The notes under the pieces are model-generated. The model did no database searches. It was not told the DNA's origin and saw only the letters and a program-made list of their open reading frames with translations. A program made the position numbers and the translations under genes. 32,860 bases of DNA from Candidatus Latescibacterota bacterium (lineage in GTDB: Bacteria > Latescibacterota > UBA2968 > UBA8231): the NCBI GenBank assembly GCA_021295675.1, contig JAGWBY010000116.1, forward strand, positions 1 to 32,860, written 5' to 3'. Below, one piece after another: positions 16,669 through 24,936 of the stretch. Every line of letters starts with the position of its first letter. Position 1 is the first letter of the stretch.

Positions 16669-17698
16669 ATGGCCGAAAAGACGATCGGCATATTGACCGG
16701 AGGAGGCGACTGTCCGGGTCTCAATGCCGTCATTCGCGCTGTGGTGCGCAAGGGCATTACTGCATACCGATATCGCTTTCGCGGCATTCTCAAGGGCTGG
16801 AAGGGGATGATAGAGTGCGACTGGGAGCCGTTGGGACTGGAGGAAATTTCCGGCATTTTGCCCAAGGGCGGCACCATCCTCGGCACGTCGCGCACCAACC
16901 CGTTCAAAGAAGAAGACGATGCGGCGGATGAAGTTAGACGCGCTGGTGGCCATCGGGGGCGAGGACACACTCGGGGTAGCCAACAAGCTGACGAGCATGG
17001 GCGTGCCGGTCATAGGCGTGCCTAAGACCATTGACAACGACCTGAATGGCACGGACTACACGTTTGGTTTTGATACCGCAGTCAACATCGTCACCGAGGC
17101 CATCGACCGAATTCACACCACGGCCGAATCCCACAACCGAGTGATGGTCATCGAGGTCATGGGGCGGCACAGCGGTTGGATTGCTCTCTACGCTGGTTTG
17201 GCTGGTGGCGCGGATATGATCCTCATTCCCGAGCAGAAATACACTATCGAGGAAGTCGTCGGCATCATCCGCAATCGACACGAGCGCGGCAAGGACTTTT
17301 CGATCGTGGTGGTGGCCGAGGGAGCGCAATTGGTTTCCGAGGAAGGCGGGGAGAAAGAATACGTGGTCTCCGAGGGGGGACTCGACGAATTCGGCCACGT
17401 CAAGCTGGGCGGTATCGGCCAACTCGTCGCCAACGCGGTCGAGGAAGGAACGAGTTACGAGACGCGGGTTACTGTGCTGGGTCATTTGCAGCGCGGGGGG
17501 ACGCCCACGGCCTTCGACCGCGTCTTGGGCACGCGCTTTGGCATCGCCGCCATCGACTTGGTGCACGCAGATGACTTCGGCAAGATGGTGAGTTTGCAAG
17601 GCAATGAAATCGTGGCGATCCCGCTCGCCGAGGCGGTCAATCAGCTCAAGGTAGTGGACCAAGAGCTGTACGACCTAGCGACGGTATTTTTCGGTTGA
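16669..17698 (+). CDS. pfp: PPi-type 6-phosphofructokinase, interrupted by a frameshift
   Basis: Two frames encode one group-A phosphofructokinase. The first (16669 to about 16918) has [19 protein letters not shown] and [14 protein letters not shown]; the second (from about 16919) has [38 protein letters not shown] and [14 protein letters not shown]. At the positions equivalent to E. coli 104 and 124 there are Asp (GGEDT) and Lys (PKTID), the combination known for PPi-dependent enzymes, so fructose-6-P phosphorylation with pyrophosphate is predicted. Between NPFK and KLDAL there are 28 nt where relatives have 51, suggesting a 23-nt loss. AAGGAG lies ten bases before ATG 16669. It heads pfk-pgk-tpiA; since the neighbours are intact core genes an assembly error is plausible. 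Confidence 0.87.
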
Positions 17699-17702
17699 TC
17701 AC

Positions 17703-18908
17703 ATGGCCAAGCGCACCATCAGGGACCTCGATGTAGCTGGCAAGCGGATTCTCGTGCGAGTGGATTTCAACGTGCCGCTCGACGACGACGAAGGCCAGAT
17801 CATCGACGACACGCGGATTCGCGCCGCTCTGCCAACGATCGAGCACTTGTTGGCGCAGGGTGCGTCCGTCATTCTGATGTCGCACTTGGGTCGCCCCCGC
17901 GGCCAGCGAGTACCCGCGCTATCGCTGGCTCCGGTAGCTGAGCGACTGAGCCAGTTGTTGGGACGCGCGGTGGGCATGGCCCCAGACTGCGTGGGAGACG
18001 GAGTCGCGGCCCAAGCCGCTGCCTTGCAGCCAGGACAGGTTCTCCTCTTAGAGAACGTGCGCTTCCACCCGGAAGAGGAGCAGAACGAGCAGACTTTTGC
18101 CCAGCAATTAGCCGGGCTAGGCGATGCGTACGTCAACGACGCCTTTGGGGCGGCGCACCGGGCGCACGCTTCGACCGAGGGAGTGCCGCGCTGTATGGGC
18201 GCGGGGGTCAGTGGCCTGTTGATGGAGCGGGAAATTGCCTATCTCGACGAGACGCTGCGCCGTCCGCAGCGGCCGTTTACCGCTATTTTGGGCGGGGCTA
18301 AGATCTCGGGCAAGATCGAGCTGATTGAGCACTTGCTCGACCGAGTGGATGCCCTGCTCATCGGCGGCGGCATGTCCTATACCTTTTTCAAGGCCATGGG
18401 GCTGGAGATCGGGGATTCGCTGCTCGAAGAAGACCGCCTAGACACGGCTCGGCAGCTATTGACCCGAGTCGAAAAGGGGGGATTGGATCTCCAGCTTTCT
18501 GTAGATTGCGTAGTCGCCGACCGCTTTGCCGCTGACGCCCAAGCGCAAGTAGTAGCCCGCGATGCCATCCCGCTTGGTTGGCAGGGCATGGACATCGGCC
18601 CCCAGACCCGGCAGCGCTACGCCGACCAGATCGCCCGGGGCGGTACCATTGTGTGGAACGGTCCCCTTGGAGTGTGCGAGATGGCCCCCTTTGCCCAAGG
18701 GACCCAACAAGCTGCTCAAGCCCTAGCTGACGCTACTCGCGAGGGGGCCGTGAGCATTATTGGTGGTGGGGACACGGCCGCGGCTGTAGCCCAAGCCGGA
18801 TTGGCCCAAGCGATGACTCATATTTCCACTGGAGGCGGGGCTTCGCTAGAGTGCATGAGCGGGCGGGTCTTGCCCGGGGTGGCGGTCTTGGATGACGAGG
18901 AAAACTGA
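17703..18908 (+). CDS. pgk: Phosphoglycerate kinase
   Basis: A complete 401-residue PGK that converts 1,3-bisphosphoglycerate and ADP into 3-phosphoglycerate and ATP. Seen are the N-terminal substrate site [27 protein letters not shown], the hinge region [17 protein letters not shown] and the nucleotide loop IGGGDTAAA, then STGGGASLE. It begins 4 bp after the pfk stop with no clear Shine-Dalgarno site, implying translational coupling, and ends 1 bp before tpiA. Length and motif spacing are normal, with no sign of loss. Confidence 0.97.
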   Translation: MAKRTIRDLDVAGKRILVRVDFNVPLDDDEGQIIDDTRIRAALPTIEHLLAQGASVILMSHLGRPRGQRVPALSLAPVAERLSQLLGRAVGMAPDCVGDGVAAQAAALQPGQVLLLENVRFHPEEEQNEQTFAQQLAGLGDAYVNDAFGAAHRAHASTEGVPRCMGAGVSGLLMEREIAYLDETLRRPQRPFTAILGGAKISGKIELIEHLLDRVDALLIGGGMSYTFFKAMGLEIGDSLLEEDRLDTARQLLTRVEKGGLDLQLSVDCVVADRFAADAQAQVVARDAIPLGWQGMDIGPQTRQRYADQIARGGTIVWNGPLGVCEMAPFAQGTQQAAQALADATREGAVSIIGGGDTAAAVAQAGLAQAMTHISTGGGASLECMSGRVLPGVAVLDDEEN

Positions 18909-18909
18909 G

Positions 18910-19662
18910 ATGCGCCGACCCATTGTCGCTGGCAACTGGAAGATGCACAAGACTGCTGCTGAGGCCATCGAGTTGGTCGAAGGGATCAAGCCGCTCGTCG
19001 CGGGACTCGACGTAGAAGTAGTAGTCTGCCCGCCGTTCACCTGCTTGGAAACCGTGCGCACGGTCCTTGCCGACAGCGCCATTGGGCTGGGGGCCCAGAA
19101 CATGCACTGGGAGCGGCAGGGAGCTTTCACTGGAGAAATATCCTCCGACATGCTCTTGGCGGCTGGTTGCTCTTACGTGTTGTTAGGGCACTCCGAGCGA
19201 AGACAGTTTTGCGGCGAGGACGACTCGCTGGTCAACCGCAAGCTAGCCTGCGCCCTCCAAGCCGACCTGTGTCCAATCGTCTGCGTGGGCGAGACCCTGC
19301 AAGAGCGCGAAGCTGGCCGAATTGAAGAGGTCGTCCTCGGCCAAGTAGGCGGTGCCCTGGCCGGGATTGAGGCGGGTGCAGCTAGCGCGGTAGTGTGGGC
19401 GTACGAGCCGGTTTGGGCGATTGGTACCGGCGCGACGGCGACGGCCGCGCAAGCCGAAGAGGTCCATGCAATGATCCGCTATTTCCTCGCTGGGCACTTG
19501 GGCAAAGCCGCCGCCGCCGAGGTGCGCATCCAGTACGGCGGCAGCGTAAAACCCGAAAACGCCGCCGAGCTTTTTGCCCAAGACAACATCGACGGGGGCT
19601 TGATCGGCGGTGCCGCACTGGACGCCGGACAGTTTGCCGCTATTGTGAAGGCCGCCCTTTAA
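18910..19662 (+). CDS. tpiA: Triosephosphate isomerase
   Basis: A 250-residue TIM barrel interconverting dihydroxyacetone phosphate and glyceraldehyde-3-phosphate. The catalytic Lys is in AGNWKMHK, the His in LLGHSERR and the Glu in AYEPVWAIGTG; the phosphate loops include YGGSV and GGLIGGAAL. ATG 18910 is chosen because it gives the usual N-terminus and has GAGGA upstream; an in-frame ATG at 18892 would overlap pgk. The order pgk-tpiA-secG is common in bacteria. Confidence 0.97.
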   Translation: MRRPIVAGNWKMHKTAAEAIELVEGIKPLVAGLDVEVVVCPPFTCLETVRTVLADSAIGLGAQNMHWERQGAFTGEISSDMLLAAGCSYVLLGHSERRQFCGEDDSLVNRKLACALQADLCPIVCVGETLQEREAGRIEEVVLGQVGGALAGIEAGAASAVVWAYEPVWAIGTGATATAAQAEEVHAMIRYFLAGHLGKAAAAEVRIQYGGSVKPENAAELFAQDNIDGGLIGGAALDAGQFAAIVKAAL

Positions 19663-19684
19663 CCTTAAATTTATTTCAATTAAA

Positions 19685-19759
19685 AATTGCGAATTGCGAA
19701 TTGCGAATTGCGAATTGGAGGAGGTAATTCCTAATTCCTAATTCTTAATTCCTAATTCC
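19685..19759 (+). repeat. Two heptamer tandem arrays forming an imperfect hairpin
   Basis: 19685-19719 holds five copies of AATTGCG (the last altered) and 19725-19759 holds five copies of TAATTCC (one altered). Each array is 35 bp. The arrays can pair with each other in RNA (GCGAATT against AATTCCT, with one G-U and one mismatch per unit), leaving the purine-rich GGAGGAGG in the loop. They lie between tpiA and secG. Confidence 0.85.
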
Positions 19760-19769
19760 GAGAAAGATT

Positions 19770-20140
19770 ATGTTTGAAATTCGCTGATTTGCGTGCTCCT
19801 AGTGGTGACCGTGCTCTTGCAGGCGGGCAAAGGGGGCGGCTTGGCTGGATCGATCGGCGGTGGCTTAGCCTCTTCCTCCGTGTTGGGCGGTCGCACTGCA
19901 GCCACGTTTCTGACCAAGGCCACGACCGTTTTGGCCACAGCTTTTATGCTTAGCTGTTTGGTGCAGTCGGTGGCCTTTCAGACAGCCGAGACCACTCCGA
20001 CGACGGCAACGCAACGGACGATGGCCGAGGAACAGGCACCAGCGGTGCCCGCCATCCCGGAAGCAGAGCACCTGCTGGGCGAGCAGGAAGAGGCCGCTGA
20101 GACCTCGACTGCTGAGGAGACGCCGGCCGAGGCTCAGTAG
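19770..20140 (+). CDS. secG: Protein-export subunit SecG, interrupted by a frameshift near the start
   Basis: SecG, the small accessory subunit of the SecYEG translocon. The body is unmistakable: LLVVTVLLQAGKGGGLAG, a Gly/Ser-rich loop, the second membrane helix (about 45-65) and an acidic C-terminal tail rich in Ala, Glu and Pro. A normal start exists at 19770 (ATG, then FEI), but its frame hits TGA at once, while the conserved frame begins around CTGATTTGC (19784). The conserved frame has no ATG upstream; only GTG 19793 remains, which would remove most of the first helix. About 16-22 nt appear to be lost between 19781 and 19784. It follows pgk-tpiA and precedes tRNA-Leu. Confidence 0.82.
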
Positions 20141-20158
20141 CGGGCCAAACTAGTTTTT

Positions 20159-20240
20159 GCCGAAGTGGTGAAATTGGTAGACACGCTGTCTTGAGGGGGC
20201 AGTGCCTTCGGGCGTCGGGGTTCGAATCCCCGCTTCTGCT
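20159..20240 (+). tRNA. tRNA-Leu (anticodon GAG) with an abnormal 3' end
   Basis: A class II tRNA: acceptor GCCGAAG, D-arm typical of Leu (TGGTGAAATTGGTAGACA), anticodon stem CTGTC/GGCAG with loop TTGAGGG (anticodon GAG), an extra arm (TGCCTTCGGGCG) and T-arm CGGGG-TTCGAAT-CCCCG. The 3' acceptor strand reads CTTCTGC then T, instead of the expected CTTCGGC and A73, with no encoded CCA (the other tRNA here encodes CCA). The gene may be truncated after CTTC. Confidence 0.88.
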
Positions 20241-20267
20241 TATACAGTCCCTTTTTTTGTGCGGGCG

Positions 20268-20516
20268 CTAGCGGAGCGGAATGGCCTCGTCGAGAAGCAG
20301 GATGGGGATTTCGTCTTGGATCGGATAGAGGTACGCGCCATCTGCACGCACTAGGCCGCCGTCGATCTTGCCTTCTACGGTCTTACCGGCCCGATTCTTG
20401 ACTTCCCCGCGCGCAATGCGGCTGTTGAGCGCGGCGATGAGTTCTTCCTCGGCGAGTGCAACCGGCTCTTTGGTCTCCGGACAGGCGAGAATTGCCAACA
20501 ATTCTTGGTCGATCAT
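20268..20516 (-). CDS. Trm112/YcaR-family small protein
   Basis: An 82-residue protein of the Trm112 family (UPF0434). The start ELLAILACPETKEPV and the end YLYPIQDEIPILL are the two family signatures; the middle (LNSRIARGEVKNRAG) is the longer insert form. Only one Cys (C12) is left of the usual zinc-binding set, so no zinc finger is expected. Trm112 proteins activate methyltransferases that modify tRNA or release factors; the bacterial members are poorly characterised. GAGGAG lies eight bases before the ATG. It is divergent from dnaE and convergent to tRNA-Leu. Confidence 0.85.
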   Translation of the reverse strand: MIDQELLAILACPETKEPVALAEEELIAALNSRIARGEVKNRAGKTVEGKIDGGLVRADGAYLYPIQDEIPILLLDEAIPLR

Positions 20517-20543
20517 CTGATTAGCTCCTCGGCAAAGATATTA

Positions 20544-20572
20544 AAGATAGACCGGTCTATTGCTAGCGACAA
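20544..20572 (-). promoter_or_regulatory. Probable sigma-70 promoter of the Trm112-like gene
   Basis: On the minus strand TTGTCG (20567-20572) and TATCTT (20544-20549) are separated by 17 bp. The start codon follows 28 bp downstream of the -10 box. Confidence 0.45.
20547..20560. promoter_or_regulatory. 14-bp perfect palindrome, candidate operator
   Basis: ATAGACCGGTCTAT is a perfect palindrome lying over the -10 and spacer of the leftward promoter, where a bound repressor would block polymerase. Palindromes of this form (AGACCGGTCT core) are typical of TetR-family operators; no regulator gene is visible nearby. Confidence 0.45.
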
Positions 20573-20683
20573 GTTCGCAGTGCAGGTGGGTGTGGTCTGT
20601 TTTGTCAACGGTGTATAACAAATTCTCTTTTTGTAAATAAAATAATAATAAAATGTTATAAAAATGGCCTCTTCTATGGGACA

Positions 20684-20712
20684 TTGACAGCCTTTTTTGA
20701 ATTGGCTATGCT
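20684..20712 (+). promoter_or_regulatory. Sigma-70 promoter of dnaE
   Basis: TTGACA (20684-20689), a 17-bp spacer and TATGCT (20707-20712), with an A/T-rich tract directly upstream. Transcription would start near 20719, about 100 nt before the dnaE ATG. Confidence 0.7.
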
Positions 20713-20817
20713 TCACCCGAGGCGATGCCCTTCCCTAGGCAGTCTGGCCCGTTGTTCGGCCGCATTCTCGTAAGTTCTAAAGATTTCTACTAGCGCATAC
20801 AGGTAGCGGAGGTGAGC

Positions 20818-23800
20818 ATGGCTTCGGCTGATTTCGTCCATTTACACGGTCACAGCGAATACAGTCTGCTCGATGGAGGGTGCCGGGTCGGCGAGATGGC
20901 CGAGTTAGCCGCCGAGCAGGGCATGCCGGCCCTGGCTATCACAGATCACGGCAACCTCTTTGGTGCCATCCAGCACTATCAGGCATGCCAAGCGGCTGGC
21001 ATTAAGCCCATCATCGGCTGTGAAGTATATGTCGCGATTGAAAGCCGCCACTTGCGCCAGGCCGCCCGCGGCCTGACCCACGGCTCTAATCATTTAGTCC
21101 TGCTGGCCAAAAACGACACTGGATACCGGAACCTGACCAAATTGGTCTCCAAAGGCTATTTGGAGGGCTATTACTACAACCCCCGCATCGACAAAGAGAT
21201 TCTACGCCAACACGCCGACGGCCTGCTGTGCCTGTCGGCCTGCGTCAGCGGTGAAGTCGCCCATCTCATTCAGCGCGAGGGCGTATCCGCGGCGGAACGA
21301 GCCGCCCGCGAGTACCTGGACATCTTTGGCGACGACTACTATCTGGAGATCCAGCGCCACGCCAACGACAGCAAGGCAAAGGTCAGAGACGACCTCCCGA
21401 AAATCGAAGCAAAGGTCAACGACGGCCTCCTGAAGCTAGAAAAAAAGCTGGGCCTGTCCTTGGTCGCCACCAACGACTTCCACTTCTTACGCTCCGAAGA
21501 CCACGCGGCCCACGACGCCCTGATCTGCATCCAGACCAATAAGAAAATCGCCGAAACTAACCGCATGTGCTATCCCGACGGCCTCTACATGAAAACGCCC
21601 GAGGAGATGTACGAACTGTTCGGCGATATGCCCCACGCTTTGGAAAACACGCTCGAAATCGCCGAAAAATGCAACGTGCAGCTTGAATTCGGCGACTTCA
21701 AGCTGCCCACTTTTCCCAAGCCCAAAGGGTTTGATGACGACGGCCAATATCTCACCCACTTGGCCAACGAAGGGCTCAAACGACGCTACGACCACATCGA
21801 TGATAAGTTACAAGGGCGCCTCGACTACGAGCTAAATGTCATCCTCCAGATGGGGTACGCTGGCTACTTCCTCATCGTGTGGGACTACGTCCACTTCGCC
21901 CGCAACAACGGCATTGCCGTGGGTCCGGGCCGTGGCTCGACTGCCGGCTGCTTAGTGGCCTATGCCCTCGGCATCACCAATACCGATCCCATCAAGTACA
22001 ATCTGCTCTTTGAGCGCTTTCTCAACCCCGAGCGGGCTGCTATGCCCGATATCGATATCGACTTTGCCGACACCGGCCGAGACCAGATCATCCGCTACGT
22101 CATCGACAAGTACGGCGAGCATAACGTCTCCCAAGTCATCACTTTTGCTACCATGGGTGCCAAGGCCGTCATCCGCGACGTGGGCCGCGTTTTGGGCATG
22201 GATTTCGGCGAAGTAGATCGCATAGCCAAACTGGTGCCCAATGAACTCAAGATCTCCCTCGACAAAGCCATCGACAAAGTCCCCGAACTCAAGCAGATGG
22301 CCGCAGCCCTAGATGAAAAAGGTCAGCTCATCGCCCACGCTCGCAAACTCGAAGGGCTCTCCCGCCACGCCTCGGTGCATGCGGCTGCGGTCATTGTAGC
22401 CCCCTCGGACCTAACTGATTTCGTTCCCCTGTACAAATCTCCCAGAGACGGCCGTATCTCCACCCAATTCGACGGCGAGACCTGCGACGCGTTGGGTCTG
22501 CTCAAAATGGACTTTTTAGGGCTTAAGGAACTCTCCCTCATGGATGAGGCCGTCCGCCTCATCAACCTCCGCCTCCCTGACTTCGATCTAGAGAAAATCC
22601 CCTGGGACGACCGAGCCACTTTCGACTTATTCGGCCGCGGCGAGACCATCGGCGTATTCCAGTTTGAAAGCGGCGGTATGCGCGAATACTTGAGTCAGCT
22701 CGAGCCCGACAATATTGAGGATATCATCGCCATGAATGCCCTGTACCGGCCAGGCCCCATGGAGATGATCCCCCATTATATCGCCCGCAAGCACGGCGAG
22801 GAACCCGTGGCTTACGACCATCCCGCTTTAGAGCCGATTCTCGCCGATACCTTCGGGGTACTGGTTTACCAAGAGCAGGTCATGCAGGTGGCCCAAGCCT
22901 TGGCTGGTCTGTCGCTGGGTGAGGCGTATATAATGATCAAGGCCATCGGCAAGAAAAAGCCCGAAGAGATGGCCAAAATGAAAAAGGCCTTCATCAACGG
23001 GTGCCTGGACAATGGAGTAGATCGCAAAATTGCGGACAAGGTTTTTGCCGCGGTCGAAGTATTCTCGGGCTACGGCTTCAATCGCTCGCATTCGGCTCCT
23101 TATTCGGAAGTCGCCTACAAGAACGCTTATCTCAAGGCCAACTACCCCAAAGAGTACATGGCGGCCTCGCTGACCATAGCGCGCAACAACACCGATACGC
23201 TCACCGTGCTTTTAGATGAGTGTCGCCACATGGAAATCCCGGTCCTACCGCCCGATGTCAACCAGAGTACGCTCAACTTCACGCCGACGGACGAAGGCGT
23301 TCGCTATGGCCTAGCAGCGATCAAGAACGTCGGCGAGGGCGCGGCGCAGAGCATAGTCGATACGCGGATTGCCGAAGGCCCCTTTACGACCCTCTTCGAG
23401 TTCTGCGAGCGCATCGACTTGCGCGCAGTCAACCGGCGCGTGGTCGAGAGTTTGATTGCTGCTGGCGCATTGGACGGTCTGGAAGGCCATCGCGCACAGA
23501 AAATGGCTGCGGGTAAGGCCCAAGAAGACCGCGAAAAGGGGCAGATCAGCCTTTTCGACGGCGGCGGCTCGTCCGAGCTGGTGGTGCAGGAACTGCCCCA
23601 AATCGAGGAGTGGTCCGAGCGCGAAAAGCTGGCCAAGGAACGCGACCTGTTAGGTCTCTATATCTCCAGCCATCCACTCAAGCCCTACGCCCGCGACCTC
23701 AAAAACTTCGCGCGGCCCCTAAGCGAGATAGATGGGCAACTCGACGGTGCACGACTACGAGTCGGTGGCCTAGTCGAGGAGGTTCGCAAGCTCTTTGACC

Positions 23801-24297
23801 GCCGAGGCAATCCCTTTGCCTTTGTCACGATCAAAGACCTCAATAGCACGGGCGATATCGCGTTTTTCGCCGAAGTCTTCGCCCGCCACCAACAGCTACT
23901 CGTGGAAGGCGAAACCATCCTCGTAGAGGGTCGCGTTTGCGAGCGCAACGGACGCCTTAGTTTACAGGCCGACAGCGCGCTGTCCCTCAAATCGGCGCGA
24001 GCGGAACTGACCGAGTCGGTCACTTTGTCGCTGCCCTACCATAAAGTGGGCGACCCCCTGCTCAGGCGGTTGCGCCAACTGTGCGAGCGCCACACGGGCG
24101 ATTGCGAGTTGTGGCTCCAGCTCCAAAACGGCGACGAGCAGGACAAGATGGTGCGCTCAAAGACCATTCGCGTCAATCCCTGCGACGATTTGCTGATCGG
24201 TATTGAAGAACAGATCGGCCCTCACTCCATTCGGCTGCAGCCCAAAAGGCAAATAGCCGTGTCCTCCTCGGCTATTCCAGTTAAGTACAGGACGTAA
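20818..24297 (+). CDS. dnaE: DNA polymerase III alpha subunit
   Basis: A 1159-residue C-family replicative polymerase. An N-terminal PHP domain begins with HLHGHSEYSLLDG, followed by the palm with GPGRGSTAGCLVAY, the catalytic PDIDIDF Asp pair and a third Asp near LKMDFLGLKEL, fingers (MIKAIGKKKPEEM, GYGFNRSHSAPYS), a helix-hairpin-helix region, the clamp-binding motif QISLF and a C-terminal OB fold (GLVEEVRKL ... FVTIKD). ATG 20818 has GGAGG five bases upstream. At about 23512 the text passes from HRAQKMAA to GKAQEDREKG, about eight residues shorter than the family helix, a possible 24-nt in-frame loss. It is followed after 2 bp by the TlpA-like gene. Confidence 0.97.
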   Translation: MASADFVHLHGHSEYSLLDGGCRVGEMAELAAEQGMPALAITDHGNLFGAIQHYQACQAAGIKPIIGCEVYVAIESRHLRQAARGLTHGSNHLVLLAKNDTGYRNLTKLVSKGYLEGYYYNPRIDKEILRQHADGLLCLSACVSGEVAHLIQREGVSAAERAAREYLDIFGDDYYLEIQRHANDSKAKVRDDLPKIEAKVNDGLLKLEKKLGLSLVATNDFHFLRSEDHAAHDALICIQTNKKIAETNRMCYPDGLYMKTPEEMYELFGDMPHALENTLEIAEKCNVQLEFGDFKLPTFPKPKGFDDDGQYLTHLANEGLKRRYDHIDDKLQGRLDYELNVILQMGYAGYFLIVWDYVHFARNNGIAVGPGRGSTAGCLVAYALGITNTDPIKYNLLFERFLNPERAAMPDIDIDFADTGRDQIIRYVIDKYGEHNVSQVITFATMGAKAVIRDVGRVLGMDFGEVDRIAKLVPNELKISLDKAIDKVPELKQMAAALDEKGQLIAHARKLEGLSRHASVHAAAVIVAPSDLTDFVPLYKSPRDGRISTQFDGETCDALGLLKMDFLGLKELSLMDEAVRLINLRLPDFDLEKIPWDDRATFDLFGRGETIGVFQFESGGMREYLSQLEPDNIEDIIAMNALYRPGPMEMIPHYIARKHGEEPVAYDHPALEPILADTFGVLVYQEQVMQVAQALAGLSLGEAYIMIKAIGKKKPEEMAKMKKAFINGCLDNGVDRKIADKVFAAVEVFSGYGFNRSHSAPYSEVAYKNAYLKANYPKEYMAASLTIARNNTDTLTVLLDECRHMEIPVLPPDVNQSTLNFTPTDEGVRYGLAAIKNVGEGAAQSIVDTRIAEGPFTTLFEFCERIDLRAVNRRVVESLIAAGALDGLEGHRAQKMAAGKAQEDREKGQISLFDGGGSSELVVQELPQIEEWSEREKLAKERDLLGLYISSHPLKPYARDLKNFARPLSEIDGQLDGARLRVGGLVEEVRKLFDRRGNPFAFVTIKDLNSTGDIAFFAEVFARHQQLLVEGETILVEGRVCERNGRLSLQADSALSLKSARAELTESVTLSLPYHKVGDPLLRRLRQLCERHTGDCELWLQLQNGDEQDKMVRSKTIRVNPCDDLLIGIEEQIGPHSIRLQPKRQIAVSSSAIPVKYRT

Positions 24298-24299
24298 TC

Positions 24300-24857
24300 G
24301 TGCGCGCAATGGCGATCAAAGGGCTGGTGATCGGATTGGCACTTCTAGCGTTGGGCTGTGGCTCTTCCGAGCCACAAAAGGACAAGCTCTTTCCTCCGCA
24401 GGCTGCTAAGTGGAGCGACTATCAGGGCCAGAGCGTGGATTTGCGCGATTACGAGGGCAAGGTCGTCTTGGTCAACTTCTGGGCGACGTGGTGCGGCCCA
24501 TGTCGCTACGAAATCCCAGCCTTAGTCGAGATGAGCAATGATTACGATCCCGAACAGGTGGCGATCATTGGCATTTCCCTAGATCAAGGTCCCCCCGAGC
24601 GCGTCCTACCCCTGATAGGCGAGTTCGTCGAGCGCTTGGCCATTAACTACCCGGTGGTTCACGACAGTCAACACGAGTTACTCCGCGCCTTCTACAAAGA
24701 AAATTTGGCGCGGGTAGGCGTACCGCTCACCTTTATTTTCGATCGCCAAGGCCGCGTGTATAAGAGGCACATAGGCGTGCCGCGCGACAAAAGTGGTCGG
24801 CTCAATCCCCGTGGGGTATTCAGCGAGGATATCGAGACCTTATTGGCTCGCTCGTAG
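24300..24857 (+). CDS. TlpA/ResA-like thioredoxin lipoprotein
   Basis: A 185-residue protein with a signal helix ending LLALGC (Cys20, probable lipidation site, slightly off consensus), a thioredoxin fold with FWATWCGPCRYEIP holding the CxxC pair, GISLDQGPPERV, and cis-Pro in RVGVPLTFIFDRQGR. Family members are extracytoplasmic thiol reductants for cytochrome c maturation or related redox tasks. GTG 24300 is preferred because AGGA lies seven bases upstream; ATG 24309 is the alternative. It starts 2 bp after dnaE, so it is likely co-transcribed, and ends 14 bp before a strong terminator. Confidence 0.88.
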   Translation: MRAMAIKGLVIGLALLALGCGSSEPQKDKLFPPQAAKWSDYQGQSVDLRDYEGKVVLVNFWATWCGPCRYEIPALVEMSNDYDPEQVAIIGISLDQGPPERVLPLIGEFVERLAINYPVVHDSQHELLRAFYKENLARVGVPLTFIFDRQGRVYKRHIGVPRDKSGRLNPRGVFSEDIETLLARS

Positions 24858-24871
24858 GACGGCGGCATATA

Positions 24872-24914
24872 GCAAAAGAAGGGATGGTCCCATGCGGACC
24901 ATCCCTTCTTTTGC
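24872..24914. terminator. Strong bidirectional intrinsic terminator
   Basis: A perfect 19-bp inverted repeat (left arm GCAAAAGAAGGGATGGTCC) with a 5-nt loop CATGC. The arms have A4 and T4 at the outer ends, so the RNA of both strands ends in a U-run. It lies between the convergent TlpA-like gene and the 97-residue gene. Confidence 0.93.
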
Positions 24915-24936
24915 ATGTAGGTGATTGGGCGTTGTT

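Larger units (their letters stand above)
20517..20817. other. Divergent regulatory region between the Trm112-like gene and dnaE
   Basis: A 301-bp gene-free stretch. It contains the leftward promoter with a palindrome (20544-20572), an A/T-rich block (about 20614-20666) that could act as an UP element, the rightward dnaE promoter (20684-20712) and a transcribed leader of about 100 nt ending in GGAGG just before dnaE. No ORF of note is seen. Confidence 0.7.

Noticed and set aside
19685..19759. CRISPR-like array
   Set aside because: Units are contiguous 7-mers with no spacers and no cas genes are present.
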